This document shows, piece after piece, positions 53,362-63,212 of a DNA stretch of 64,000 nt (position 1 is the first letter of the stretch; each line of letters opens with the position of its first letter). Under the pieces are notes generated by a model. It was not told where the DNA came from, did no database searches, and was given only the letters and a program-made list of their open reading frames with translations. Made by a program: the position numbers and the translations under genes. Source of the DNA: Prevotella sp. (GTDB taxonomy: Bacteria; Bacteroidota; Bacteroidia; Bacteroidales; Bacteroidaceae); contig JALCDQ010000006.1 in assembly GCA_022641735.1 (NCBI GenBank), positions 62,001-126,000 of the forward strand. The letters are read 5' to 3'.

Positions 53362-56328
53362 TTAGAATTCTACCTTTAATCCGAAAACGAAAGAACGACT
53401 TAATGGATAAGTACCATAATCGAGTCCTTGAACAGCTCCGCTATCTCCATATTGATTGACTTCAGGATCCATACCAGAATACTTTGTCCAAGTAATCAAA
53501 TTTGTAGCGGACAGATAAGGTTGTAAGCGAGTTAAACCTATATTATGAATGTATTTTTGAGGAACATCATAAGAAAGCGTCACATTCTTGACACGCAGAT
53601 AACTTCCATCTTCTATGAAATAAGAAGAATTGCGGATATCAAATTTTGCACGTGGAACAGAAGTAATCTGACCTGGTATACGCCAACGCCCGAGAACTTT
53701 AGTAGTCTGATTCTTACCATCATACATACCTTCTGTCTCCATACGTGACACATTATAAATATCATTGCCATAACTTCCTTGAAGAAGAATGTTCAAATTA
53801 AAGTTATGCCAAGTGAAATTATTCGTCAAACCGAAAGTAAAATCTGGATTAGGATCACCAATATAGGTTCTGTCGGATGAAGAAACAACTCCATCACCTG
53901 TTACATCACGATAGATCATATCACCAGTCTCAGGATCCACTCCATCAGCTATATATCCCCAGAAAGAACCAAGAGGTTTGCCCGGAGTATTACGCACAAC
54001 ATACTCATTAACATTATTGGCAGTCATAGCATTGTAGTAAACTTGCGTCAAGCGAAGGCTTTCCAACTTATTCTTGTTGAATGAGATGTTAAAATCAGTA
54101 TCCCAATTGAATTTCCCTGTTAGATTGTATGACTTAACCGTAAATTCCCAACCTTTATTGATCATCGTTCCACCGTTGTAAGTCAGATCACGTGCTGCTG
54201 CACTTCCTGCAGGCAAGGTGATATTCATCAACATGTCGGATGTCCGTTTGTAATAATAGTCAGCGTAAAATATCAATCTGTTATTAAACAAAGTAGCATC
54301 AAGACCAATATCAGTCTGAGAAGTTGTTTCCCAAGTCAACTCAGGGTTACTGAGTGAACTCTGAGTACGTGTAGGTACGGCATTGGCATCATAACCTTCA
54401 CCAAACCACTGCTGGCGGTTAATGGAATAAGAAGCAAGATAACTGTAATCACCGAGGCCGCTTTGATTACCTGTTTGTCCCCAACCTCCACGTAACTTCA
54501 AGTCATTAATCCATTTGACATTCTTCATGAATTTCTCATTACTGATACGCCATGCTGCAGAGAATGATGGGAAATATCCCCAACGATGACCAGGAGCAAG
54601 TTTAGAGCTACCATCAGCACGTAAATTGGCTGTTACCATATAGGTACTATTCCAATTATATTGCAAACGGCCAAAGAATGAAAGAATTGACCAATCGGCT
54701 GCAGAGCTACCTGTTCCTGTCCAAGAAATCTTATTGGCTGCATTCAATGTCTTGATATCAGAGTCTGCATAATTAGAGCCATTGATGTAGTTCTGACTCC
54801 ATTTACTTTCAGTCCATGAGGAACCTGCCATGACATCAAAACCATGATAACCGAAGTTTTTCTTCCAATTTACCACATTATCAAATACCCATAGACTGCT
54901 TATGGATCTACCATCATAGCCTGTACCATAATTATCCCTACCATTGGTAGTCTCATAAGGGTCAAGGAAATTTGTCGTTGTATTCTGAGTGCGGTCAAAA
55001 GTCAAAGTTGACGTGTAATTGAGTTCAGGCATCAGTTTAAATAAAGCTTTGCCTGTAGCAAGAATCCTATTATTGGCTGACTTATTGTCTTTTGTTCTCG
55101 ACAAGTTCTCTGCTGGGCTCGTGATATTTACACCATAAAAGTTATTATAATACTGAGTAGGATTTTCCGGATCCCAAACAGGAGCATAAGTAGGTGTGTT
55201 GATAATTGACGTGATAACACCACCACGATTAGAACCGGTACCAGAGATAATACCCGTACCTTTATAAGTATAGTCTGAATAAGCTAGACTCATGCTTAAA
55301 TTCAGCCAAGGCCTAATGTCATTATCGATATCTGCACGGATGTTATAACGCTTATAGTTTGACATCTTCAATACACCGTTTTCACCAGTAAATCCACCGG
55401 AAATGAAATAGCGAAGCTTATCTGTTCCATTGGTTATTGAAAGCTGATAATCCTGTACATTTCCCGTACGGAACACTTCGTCTTTCCAATCAGTGCGGTC
55501 TTTCAAGTTATCCGGCAACTTCACCATTCCTATCTCATCCATAAGTTCCTTATACTGAGAAGCATTCAACGGATCCTGATTGTCACGCACAACATTAAAT
55601 GCATAGTGGGCATTCAACGAGATTTTGGCCACGCCTGCCTTACCTTGCTTAGTCGTAATGATAACGACACCATTGGCAGCTCTCGAACCATAAATAGCTG
55701 CTGAAGAGGCATCCTTGAGTACCTGGATTCCATCAATGTCATCAGCTGACAAATAGTCAATGTTTGTCATAGGAATACCATCAACAACATAGAGAGGGGC
55801 ATTACTTCCGTTTAATGAAGTGGTACCACGGACACGTACTGTCGGAGCAGAACCAGGCTCGCCATTAGCTTGCGATATCTGAATACCGGCAGCCTTGCCT
55901 TGAATGCCTTGAACTGCTGAAACGATAGGACGAGAATCCAAATCTTTTGTAGATACAGATGATACAGCAGTGGTGACGTCTTTACGTTTTACTGAACCAT
56001 AGCCAATGGCTACGACTTCTGTCAACATATTGGCTTCATCTTCCATGACAATCTTCAGACCATCATGTGCTTTCACCTCTTTTGTCTTAAAACCGATATA
56101 AGAAATACGGAGAGTAGCGTTTTCATTTGTTTTGATAACGAAATGTCCGTCAATATCGGTTATGACCCCATTTGTAGTACCTTTCTCAAGAACTGTCGCT
56201 CCGATAATAGGTTGATTGTTGCTGTCAATGATATCACCAGCGATATTCACCTTTTGGGCGAACGTCGGCGTGGCGAATATCAGTACGAAGGCTGACAACA
56301 GACTAAGTAGTAAAAGTTTTTTCTTCAT
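53362..56328 (-). CDS. SusC/RagA family TonB-linked outer-membrane protein
   Basis: VNIAGDIIDSNNQPIIGATVLEKGTTNGVITDIDGHF, APLYVVDGIPMTNIDYLSADDIDGIQVLKDASSAAIYGSRAANGVVIITTK. Confidence 0.97.
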   Translation of the reverse strand: MKKKLLLLSLLSAFVLIFATPTFAQKVNIAGDIIDSNNQPIIGATVLEKGTTNGVITDIDGHFVIKTNENATLRISYIGFKTKEVKAHDGLKIVMEDEANMLTEVVAIGYGSVKRKDVTTAVSSVSTKDLDSRPIVSAVQGIQGKAAGIQISQANGEPGSAPTVRVRGTTSLNGSNAPLYVVDGIPMTNIDYLSADDIDGIQVLKDASSAAIYGSRAANGVVIITTKQGKAGVAKISLNAHYAFNVVRDNQDPLNASQYKELMDEIGMVKLPDNLKDRTDWKDEVFRTGNVQDYQLSITNGTDKLRYFISGGFTGENGVLKMSNYKRYNIRADIDNDIRPWLNLSMSLAYSDYTYKGTGIISGTGSNRGGVITSIINTPTYAPVWDPENPTQYYNNFYGVNITSPAENLSRTKDNKSANNRILATGKALFKLMPELNYTSTLTFDRTQNTTTNFLDPYETTNGRDNYGTGYDGRSISSLWVFDNVVNWKKNFGYHGFDVMAGSSWTESKWSQNYINGSNYADSDIKTLNAANKISWTGTGSSAADWSILSFFGRLQYNWNSTYMVTANLRADGSSKLAPGHRWGYFPSFSAAWRISNEKFMKNVKWINDLKLRGGWGQTGNQSGLGDYSYLASYSINRQQWFGEGYDANAVPTRTQSSLSNPELTWETTSQTDIGLDATLFNNRLIFYADYYYKRTSDMLMNITLPAGSAAARDLTYNGGTMINKGWEFTVKSYNLTGKFNWDTDFNISFNKNKLESLRLTQVYYNAMTANNVNEYVVRNTPGKPLGSFWGYIADGVDPETGDMIYRDVTGDGVVSSSDRTYIGDPNPDFTFGLTNNFTWHNFNLNILLQGSYGNDIYNVSRMETEGMYDGKNQTTKVLGRWRIPGQITSVPRAKFDIRNSSYFIEDGSYLRVKNVTLSYDVPQKYIHNIGLTRLQPYLSATNLITWTKYSGMDPEVNQYGDSGAVQGLDYGTYPLSRSFVFGLKVEF

Positions 56329-56375
56329 ATGATAAAAGTTAGTTAATAGATAGAATAGATATTCGATTTCTTTTG

Positions 56376-56383
56376 CAAATGTA
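56376..56383 (-). promoter_or_regulatory. -7 box TACATTTG for the susC-like operon
   Basis: caaatgta on +, about 48 nt upstream of ATG 56328. Confidence 0.55.
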
Positions 56384-56600
56384 CAATTTATTTATATAGA
56401 TTAAAAGTCGAAGTGTTGTTTTGGTGGTAAATTGAAGAGGTCTATTTTTGATAACTTTCTATGTTTCAACGCTTTATAAAATATGGCTTTTGATATTTTG
56501 GTGGTGGATTTACAATTTGGTTTCTCCCTATAAAGGGTAATTTTATGGCTTCCTTCTATAAAAATTAAGGCTTTTATTTTGTCTTTCCAATTATTTATTT

Positions 56601-56608
56601 TATATTTG
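56601..56608 (+). promoter_or_regulatory. -7 box TATATTTG for the DUF6377 regulator
   Basis: TTTTATATTTGCC, 23 nt before ATG 56631. Confidence 0.55.
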
Positions 56609-56630
56609 CCTTTTGTAAAAAAACCTATTT

Positions 56631-58295
56631 ATGAGAATTTTAATTATATGCATTACTCTGTTATCTATAGGATGTCCATGTCTAAATGCCAAAGAGATAG
56701 ACTTTGAAACTTTATATAGTCAGTTGGATGATGCTATAGCTCACTCCCAGAAATATGTGGCGGTGAGGGAAAGCCGTATCAGTTCTTTAAAGCGGCAATT
56801 GAATACAAAGGATGCAAAAAAGCAAATGAATATCTGCCATAAACTATATGATGAATACAAAGCCTATAAAAATGATTCCGCCACAGCTTATATCAAGCAC
56901 AGCATCCTTTTGTCTGAGAAGTTGGGCATGAAGAATAAAACTGCCGAATATCTATGTGAATGCATGCTCCAATCTTCAGTTGCTGGTTATTATCCGGAGG
57001 CTCTTCAGCTTCTTTCCCGTATCCATACGGCAGATTTAGACCGGCATGGGCTCTCCTTATATTATAGGGCCACCAATCACTTATATGGCGAGATGGCTTT
57101 CTATACCAATGACCATGACATGCAACAGGAGTTTTATCGGAAGGCAAATGTCTTTCGTGACTCCATTTTCAGCACATATCCTCACAACGACAATCTATAT
57201 CTTCAGAAGAGGGAAGACCAGCTGATAGCTGCCAAAAAATACAGGGAAGCCCTGAGTATCAACGACAAATGGCTCAATATGGTCCGTAAGGATTCCCACG
57301 AATATGCCATCGTTACATTCTTCAGGCAACAGCTTTACAGTATTATAGGGCAAAATGACATGACCAAATACTGGTTGGCTAAATCTGCTATCGCCGACAT
57401 TCACAACGCCATAATGGACCAAGCCTCCTTGTGGACACTTGCCGACCGCCTGAGCAAAGAGGGCGATACGGAACGCTCTTTCAATTATATTTCCTTTGCT
57501 TGGAAGGCTTCGCAGACCTTCAACACCCGCATCAGAAGTTGGCTTATCTCGCCGATTCTCAGCAATATAGACAACAATTATCAGAAAGGAATCTATGAAA
57601 ACAACCGTAATCTAAAGGTTTTCATCACGGTGATAAGTCTTCTTGTCGTCCTTCTGGTATTCTTGCTTTTCTATGTCAACAAGCAGCGCAGAAGAATTGC
57701 AATGGGAAGAAACGAGCTCAAAAAGATTAATGATGAATTGGAACATATCAACCACGAGTTGTATTCGGCAAATGAACAATTGGAAAAGACCAACTTAAAG
57801 CTCGATGAAAGCAATCGTGTCAAGGAAGAATACATCGGCCGCTTCATCGGAATATGCTCGTTGTATATCGACAAAATGGATGACTACCGCAAAAAGGTGA
57901 ATAAATTGCTGCGCAACAGAGAGTTTACGGAACTCGCAGAGATAACTAAAAACGCTGAATTCAAGGAAAAGGAGATGGATGAACTCTATGCAAACTTCGA
58001 TGCCGTATTTATCCATCTGTTCCCTACTTTTGTAGAAGATTTCAACCAATTGCTCAAAGAACCCAACCGCATTCATCTCTCCGACCAGAAGAAACTGAAC
58101 ACGATTCTCCGCATTTTTGCCCTCATACGCCTCGGCATCGATGACAGTGTCAAAATCTCCGAGTTCCTGAATTACTCGCTCAATACGATTTACAACTATC
58201 GGGCAAAGATGAGAAACGCCGCTCTTGGCAACCGCGATGACTTTGAAGGCAAAGTGAAGACCTTGGGAACATTGCCTGTTCCTGCCCTCCACTGA
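56631..58295 (+). CDS. DUF6377 domain-containing membrane regulator (PUL-associated)
   Basis: TPR-like N-terminus, one TM (VFITVISLLVVLLVFLLFYV), coiled coil, then RVKEEYIGRFIGICSLYIDKMDDYRKKVNKLL...LRIFALIRLGIDDSVKISEFLNYSLNTIYNYRAKMRN. Confidence 0.85.
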   Translation: MRILIICITLLSIGCPCLNAKEIDFETLYSQLDDAIAHSQKYVAVRESRISSLKRQLNTKDAKKQMNICHKLYDEYKAYKNDSATAYIKHSILLSEKLGMKNKTAEYLCECMLQSSVAGYYPEALQLLSRIHTADLDRHGLSLYYRATNHLYGEMAFYTNDHDMQQEFYRKANVFRDSIFSTYPHNDNLYLQKREDQLIAAKKYREALSINDKWLNMVRKDSHEYAIVTFFRQQLYSIIGQNDMTKYWLAKSAIADIHNAIMDQASLWTLADRLSKEGDTERSFNYISFAWKASQTFNTRIRSWLISPILSNIDNNYQKGIYENNRNLKVFITVISLLVVLLVFLLFYVNKQRRRIAMGRNELKKINDELEHINHELYSANEQLEKTNLKLDESNRVKEEYIGRFIGICSLYIDKMDDYRKKVNKLLRNREFTELAEITKNAEFKEKEMDELYANFDAVFIHLFPTFVEDFNQLLKEPNRIHLSDQKKLNTILRIFALIRLGIDDSVKISEFLNYSLNTIYNYRAKMRNAALGNRDDFEGKVKTLGTLPVPALH

Positions 58296-58331
58296 TAGTT
58301 TCCGCAACCCTATCTGTAGGGGAAAGGCGAT

Positions 58332-58463
58332 TAGTAAAGGGCTTTTCAGCCGTTTTAAGAACAGTCCCCAATTTTGTCCGGATGATTCGGACAAATTGTC
58401 CGGACCGTTCGGACAAACTGTCCGAGCCATCCGGACAAACGTCGAAAATGGCTTTTTACATCG
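58332..58463. repeat. 22-bp-period dyad array F, 3 strong GTCCG-arm units plus flanking degenerate units
   Basis: Starts 58376, 58398, 58420 (GTCCG...CGGACAAA); weaker in-phase units at 58332, 58354, 58442. Confidence 0.86.
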
Positions 58464-58590
58464 TCAGCAATAATTCTTCATGATTCCAAAGACCATGAAT
58501 ACCGGCAAAATAAAAGGAGCCCTAATCTCACGATCAAGGCTCCGTCGCAAACTTAAACAATCAATAAAAGAATAGATTGTTCTTTATTTC

Positions 58591-60780
58591 TTATCGGATG
58601 AACAGCAGTTCACGATACTTTGGAAGGGTCCAAAGCTCATCGCTGACTATCAATTCCAACTTGTCTATTTGATAACGGATTTCCTCCATCTTAGGAGCCA
58701 CCGTGTCATGATAAGCAATTGCACGCTCGCGGGCATCCTCAATCTTATTGGCAACCTTACGGGCATTGACGAGTTCCTCGACTCCTGTCTCGATGCTTTG
58801 CGTACGTTCGGCAATCTCTTTGATGATTTCCTTGTTGCGAGCAGTAAGGTTTGAAGCCTCATTCTCTGGGAAAATATCGTACATATTCTGTACGTTCTTT
58901 GCCAATTGACTCTGATAATGAGTAGCCACAGGTATGATATGATTCATGCTCAAATCACCCATTACACGGGCCTCAATCTGAATCTTCTTGGTATAAGTTT
59001 CCCATTTCACCTCATTACGAGCCTCGAGTTCATTCTTATGCATCACGTTCATATTCTCGAACATCTTGATGCTATCCTCGTCGAGATAACGGTCGAAGAT
59101 GACAGGGCAGCTAGTCTCGCAATCCAATCCACGACGTTTGGCTTCCTCAATCCATTCATCAGAATAGCCATTGCCATCGAAGTGGATAGGCTTAGACGTC
59201 TTGATGTCCTCACGCACGATGTCGATGATGGCGCTTATCTTGTCCTCGCCCTTTGCTATCAGTGCATCCACACGAGCTGAGAAGTTAGTGAGAGCCTCAG
59301 CCACAGCCGTATTCAGAGCTATCATAGCGGAAGCGCAGTTAGCCTCTGAACCTACAGCACGGAACTCAAAGCGATTACCTGTGAAGGCAAATGGTGAAGT
59401 CCTGTTTCTGTCGGTATTATCAATAAGCAACTCAGGAATCTCTGGAATATCGAGCTTCATGCCCTGTTTGCCCTTCACTGAGAAAAGATTCTCCTTGTCA
59501 GACTTCTCTATATGGGCGAGCAAATCACTCAACTGCTTACCCAAAAAGCTTGAGATAATAGCTGGAGGAGCTTCATTTGCACCCAGTCGATGAGCATTGG
59601 TTGCACTCATGATAGAGGCTTTGATAAGTCCATTATGCTTGTAAACACCCATCAATGTCTCCACGATGAACACTACGAAACGCAAGTTATCTTCAGGGGT
59701 TTTGCCAGGTCCGTGCAGCAAGACACCCGTGTCTGTACTCAATGACCAGTTGTTGTGTTTACCCGAACCATTGATGCCTGCGAAAGGCTTTTCATGCAAT
59801 AACACACGGAAACCATGATGTTGAGCCACTTTCTTCATCAAACTCATCAGGAGCATATTGTGGTCAACAGCCAAGTTGCATTCCTCAAAGATAGGAGCCA
59901 ACTCAAACTGATTAGGGGCCACCTCATTATGACGGGTCTTGCAAGGAATACCCAATTCAAGGGCTTGAATCTCAAGGTCTTTCATGAAAGCCTGTACTCT
60001 CTCAGGGATAGTACCAAAGTAATGGTCATCCATTTGCTGGTTCTTTGCTGAATCATGACCCATCAGCGTGCAGCCTGTCAGCATCAAGTCAGGACGAGCA
60101 GAATAAAGGCTCTCATCGATAAGGAAGTATTCCTGCTCCCATCCGAGGTTTGCAGTAACCTTCTTAACAGCAGGGTCAAAATACTTGGCAACGGTTGTTG
60201 CAGCCAGATTCACTGACCTCAAAGCGCGCAAAAGAGGTGCTTTATAGTCAAGAGCCTCACCTGTATAGGAGATGAATATCGTAGGGATGCAAAGCGTATC
60301 ATCAATGATGAAGACAGGAGAAGTAGGATCCCAAGCGGAATAACCACGTGCTTCAAAAGTATTGCGGATACCACCTGAAGGGAAACTGGATGCGTCAGGC
60401 TCCTGCTGAACAAGAAGTTTACCCGTAAACTTCTCAATCATTCCACCCTTTCCATCATGTTCAACAAAGGCATCGTGCTTTTCGGCAGTACCTTCTGTTA
60501 GAGGTTGGAACCAATGAGTATAGTGAGTAACACCGTTTTCGTCGGCCCACTGCTTCATACCTTTAGCCACTGCATCAGCGATGGAGCGGTCGAGAGGGGC
60601 ACCATTGTCAATCACATCCACCAGCTTCTCATACACATCAGCAGGCAGATACTTGTACATCTTGGCGCGATTGAAAACGAACTTTCCGAAGTATTCCGAA
60701 GGTCTTTCTTTAGGAGCTTCAACTTCGACAGGCCTTTTTCTAAAGGCCTCAGCTACTACCTCAAATCTCAAATTTGCCAT
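58591..60780 (-). CDS. glnN: Glutamine synthetase type III
   Basis: LRFEVVAEAFRKRPVEVEAPKERPSEYFGKFVFNRAKM, GINGSGKHNNWSLSTD, KTRHNEVAPNQFE. Confidence 0.94.
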   Translation of the reverse strand: MANLRFEVVAEAFRKRPVEVEAPKERPSEYFGKFVFNRAKMYKYLPADVYEKLVDVIDNGAPLDRSIADAVAKGMKQWADENGVTHYTHWFQPLTEGTAEKHDAFVEHDGKGGMIEKFTGKLLVQQEPDASSFPSGGIRNTFEARGYSAWDPTSPVFIIDDTLCIPTIFISYTGEALDYKAPLLRALRSVNLAATTVAKYFDPAVKKVTANLGWEQEYFLIDESLYSARPDLMLTGCTLMGHDSAKNQQMDDHYFGTIPERVQAFMKDLEIQALELGIPCKTRHNEVAPNQFELAPIFEECNLAVDHNMLLMSLMKKVAQHHGFRVLLHEKPFAGINGSGKHNNWSLSTDTGVLLHGPGKTPEDNLRFVVFIVETLMGVYKHNGLIKASIMSATNAHRLGANEAPPAIISSFLGKQLSDLLAHIEKSDKENLFSVKGKQGMKLDIPEIPELLIDNTDRNRTSPFAFTGNRFEFRAVGSEANCASAMIALNTAVAEALTNFSARVDALIAKGEDKISAIIDIVREDIKTSKPIHFDGNGYSDEWIEEAKRRGLDCETSCPVIFDRYLDEDSIKMFENMNVMHKNELEARNEVKWETYTKKIQIEARVMGDLSMNHIIPVATHYQSQLAKNVQNMYDIFPENEASNLTARNKEIIKEIAERTQSIETGVEELVNARKVANKIEDARERAIAYHDTVAPKMEEIRYQIDKLELIVSDELWTLPKYRELLFIR

Positions 60781-60842
60781 GTTCTTCTCTTTTTTATTTA
60801 TAATTACTAACGCTCAGTAATCAAAGTCTAAGTTTGCAGAGG

Positions 60843-60850
60843 CAAAGATA
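60843..60850 (-). promoter_or_regulatory. -7 box TATCTTTG for glnN
   Basis: GGCAAAGATAAG on +, about 63 nt upstream of ATG. Confidence 0.55.
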
Positions 60851-60887
60851 AGACTTTTTTCCTGAAATAATGTAGATTTTATTCTCT

Positions 60888-62120
60888 TTATTTATACCAT
60901 TCCGCAATTCTATGCATTGCTTCCTGACAGTTTTCACGTTCTCCAAAGGCGGTAAGACGGAAATATCCTTCGCCACTTGGACCGAATCCTACGCCTGGAG
61001 TACATACTACTCCTACGCCATAAAGCAACTGTTCAAAGAACTTCCAACTGTCTTCTCCATTCGGAGTCTTTACCCAAAGATAAGGCGCATTCTTGCCTCC
61101 ATAAACCTGGAAACCCATTCGCGTAAGCGATTCCATCATGATATTGGCATTCCCCATATAATAGTTGATGGTCTCTCGAGTCTGCTGCTTGCCGCTTGGC
61201 GTATAGATTGCAGCCGCCGCACGCTGACTGATATAACTTGTTCCATTGAACTTTGTGCTCTGACGGCGTTCCCACAAGTGGTTGAGAGGAATACGTTCCT
61301 TGCCATCCAAAGTGGCTGCCGTGAGCTCCTTCGGTATCACTGTATATCCACATCTGACGCCTGTAAACCCAGCTGTCTTTGAATAACTATGGAACTCAAT
61401 GGCACATTTTCGTGCGCCTTTTATCTCATAGATAGAGTGTGGAATTAAATCATCCTGAATGTAAGACTCATAAGCGGCATCATAAAAGATGATTGCATCA
61501 TTATGCAAAGCAAAGTTTACCCACTTGCGGAGTTCTTCTTTCGGCAACACGGTACCCGTCGGATTGTTAGGATAACACAAGTAAATCATGTCCACACGAT
61601 GGTCAGGAAGCTGAGGAATGAAGTTGTTTTCAGCCGTACAAGGGAAATAAGTGACATTGCTCCACTTGCCATTCTGCATCTCTCCAGCCCTTCCAATCAT
61701 CACATTAGAATCAATATAGACAGGATAAATAGGGTCTGTGACTCCTACGGAATTATCCCATCTCACGATTTCCTGAATATTTCCCGTATCGCTTTTGGCA
61801 CCATCATTGACGAATATCTCATTGATATCGAGATGAATGCCCCGTGGAAGAAAGTCGTTTTTGAGGATTTCTTCCCGCAGAAAATCATATCCATGCTCAG
61901 GTCCATAGCCATGGAAAGTCTGCTTTGAAGCCATTTCATCCACAGATTTATGCATCGCTTCAATGACTGCAGGGCAAAGGGGCTGGGTAACATCACCGAT
62001 ACCTAAGCTGATGACCTGCGTCTTCGGATGCGATACCTTGAAGGCATTTACCTTCTTTGCAATATCCGCAAAGAGGTAATTATTTGATAATTTCAAGAAA
62101 TGTTCATTTACGAGTGCCAT
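60888..62120 (-). CDS. dapL: LL-diaminopimelate aminotransferase
   Basis: NYLFADIAKKVNAFKVSHPKTQVISLGIGDVTQPL, SYSKTAGFTGVRCGYTVIPKEL. Confidence 0.96.
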   Translation of the reverse strand: MALVNEHFLKLSNNYLFADIAKKVNAFKVSHPKTQVISLGIGDVTQPLCPAVIEAMHKSVDEMASKQTFHGYGPEHGYDFLREEILKNDFLPRGIHLDINEIFVNDGAKSDTGNIQEIVRWDNSVGVTDPIYPVYIDSNVMIGRAGEMQNGKWSNVTYFPCTAENNFIPQLPDHRVDMIYLCYPNNPTGTVLPKEELRKWVNFALHNDAIIFYDAAYESYIQDDLIPHSIYEIKGARKCAIEFHSYSKTAGFTGVRCGYTVIPKELTAATLDGKERIPLNHLWERRQSTKFNGTSYISQRAAAAIYTPSGKQQTRETINYYMGNANIMMESLTRMGFQVYGGKNAPYLWVKTPNGEDSWKFFEQLLYGVGVVCTPGVGFGPSGEGYFRLTAFGERENCQEAMHRIAEWYK

Positions 62121-62159
62121 ATTTTCTTTATCTCCTATCCTATTTTATTTAAGTTTGCT

Positions 62160-63020
62160 TTATTCTAATTCAATATCTCCTTCAAAGACAAAAGCTGCCG
62201 GACCTGAGAGGAACACATGATTCGACTGCTCATCCCAACTGACTTCCAAGGTCCCGCCATCCATCTTTATCTTGCTGGAACGTGATGCCCTGCCCGTCAC
62301 AGAAGCTGCTACAGCGGTGGCGCAAGCCCCCGTACCGCAAGCCATCGTGATGCCTGAGCCTCTTTCCCATACTCTCGTGCGGAATTCATCCTTGCCCGTC
62401 AACTGTGCAAACTCAATGTTGCACCGTTGCGGGAAGGCTTTATCTCTCTCCAATAAACTACCATATTTTGCTATATCCAATGTATCCAACTGGTCAGTGA
62501 ATATCACATAGTGAGGATTACCCATAGATACGAAAGTGCCATGAAAGGAACGAAGGCCTGCTTTCAGCACTTCTCCGACGGTCGCATCGAACTGTTCTGA
62601 GTAGGAAAGACGAGGTTCCAGCATGTCCACAGTTACGTTTTCCACCAGTCCCTCTTTGACCTTAAGACTCAATATCTTCACTCCCGACAAGGTCTCAAGC
62701 TTGATTTCGGTCTTATCCGTCAATCCTTTTTCATAGAGGTATTTACCGATGCAACGGCTTGCATTGCCGCACATCATGGCTTCCGACCCGTCTGCATTGA
62801 AGATGCGCATAGAAAAGTCGGCTCCACTAGTGATGGATGGCTTGCCAATGAGCACCAGCCCATCGCTTCCGATACCCGTATGAGGTGCGCTCCACTTGAT
62901 GGAAGTGTCACTCGGAGACGGTATATCATATAATAAGGTGTTGACATAAATATAGTCATTCCCTGCTCCATGCATCTTTGTAAAATGGACTTTCTTGCTC
63001 ATCTTTTTATTATTCTTCAT
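62160..63020 (-). CDS. dapF: Diaminopimelate epimerase
   Basis: [42 protein letters not shown]. Confidence 0.96.
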   Translation of the reverse strand: MKNNKKMSKKVHFTKMHGAGNDYIYVNTLLYDIPSPSDTSIKWSAPHTGIGSDGLVLIGKPSITSGADFSMRIFNADGSEAMMCGNASRCIGKYLYEKGLTDKTEIKLETLSGVKILSLKVKEGLVENVTVDMLEPRLSYSEQFDATVGEVLKAGLRSFHGTFVSMGNPHYVIFTDQLDTLDIAKYGSLLERDKAFPQRCNIEFAQLTGKDEFRTRVWERGSGITMACGTGACATAVAASVTGRASRSSKIKMDGGTLEVSWDEQSNHVFLSGPAAFVFEGDIELE

Positions 63021-63212
63021 TTATCCCGATAAATCTTATAACTTATTTCGAGTGCAAAATTACAACGAAAAGTTAGAATACGGAATTTTTTTGTTACAAA
63101 AACATATATTTTTTTATTATTTATTTAAAAATGAAAGAATTTCTTCTTGTTTACTTATATTTTGTCATCACAGATTGGCAGATTAGCTATCTAAGTGTCA
63201 TTTGTGATTTTC

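Noticed and set aside
332-58463. Intergenic 22-bp arrays as CRISPR
   Set aside because: No constant repeat alternating with unique spacers, period is only 22 bp, units are themselves dyads, and no cas genes are in the window.
58513-58545. GGAGCC...GGCTCC as a terminator of glnN
   Set aside because: Stem is only 6 bp with a 16-nt loop and weak T-tract; not convincing by eye.
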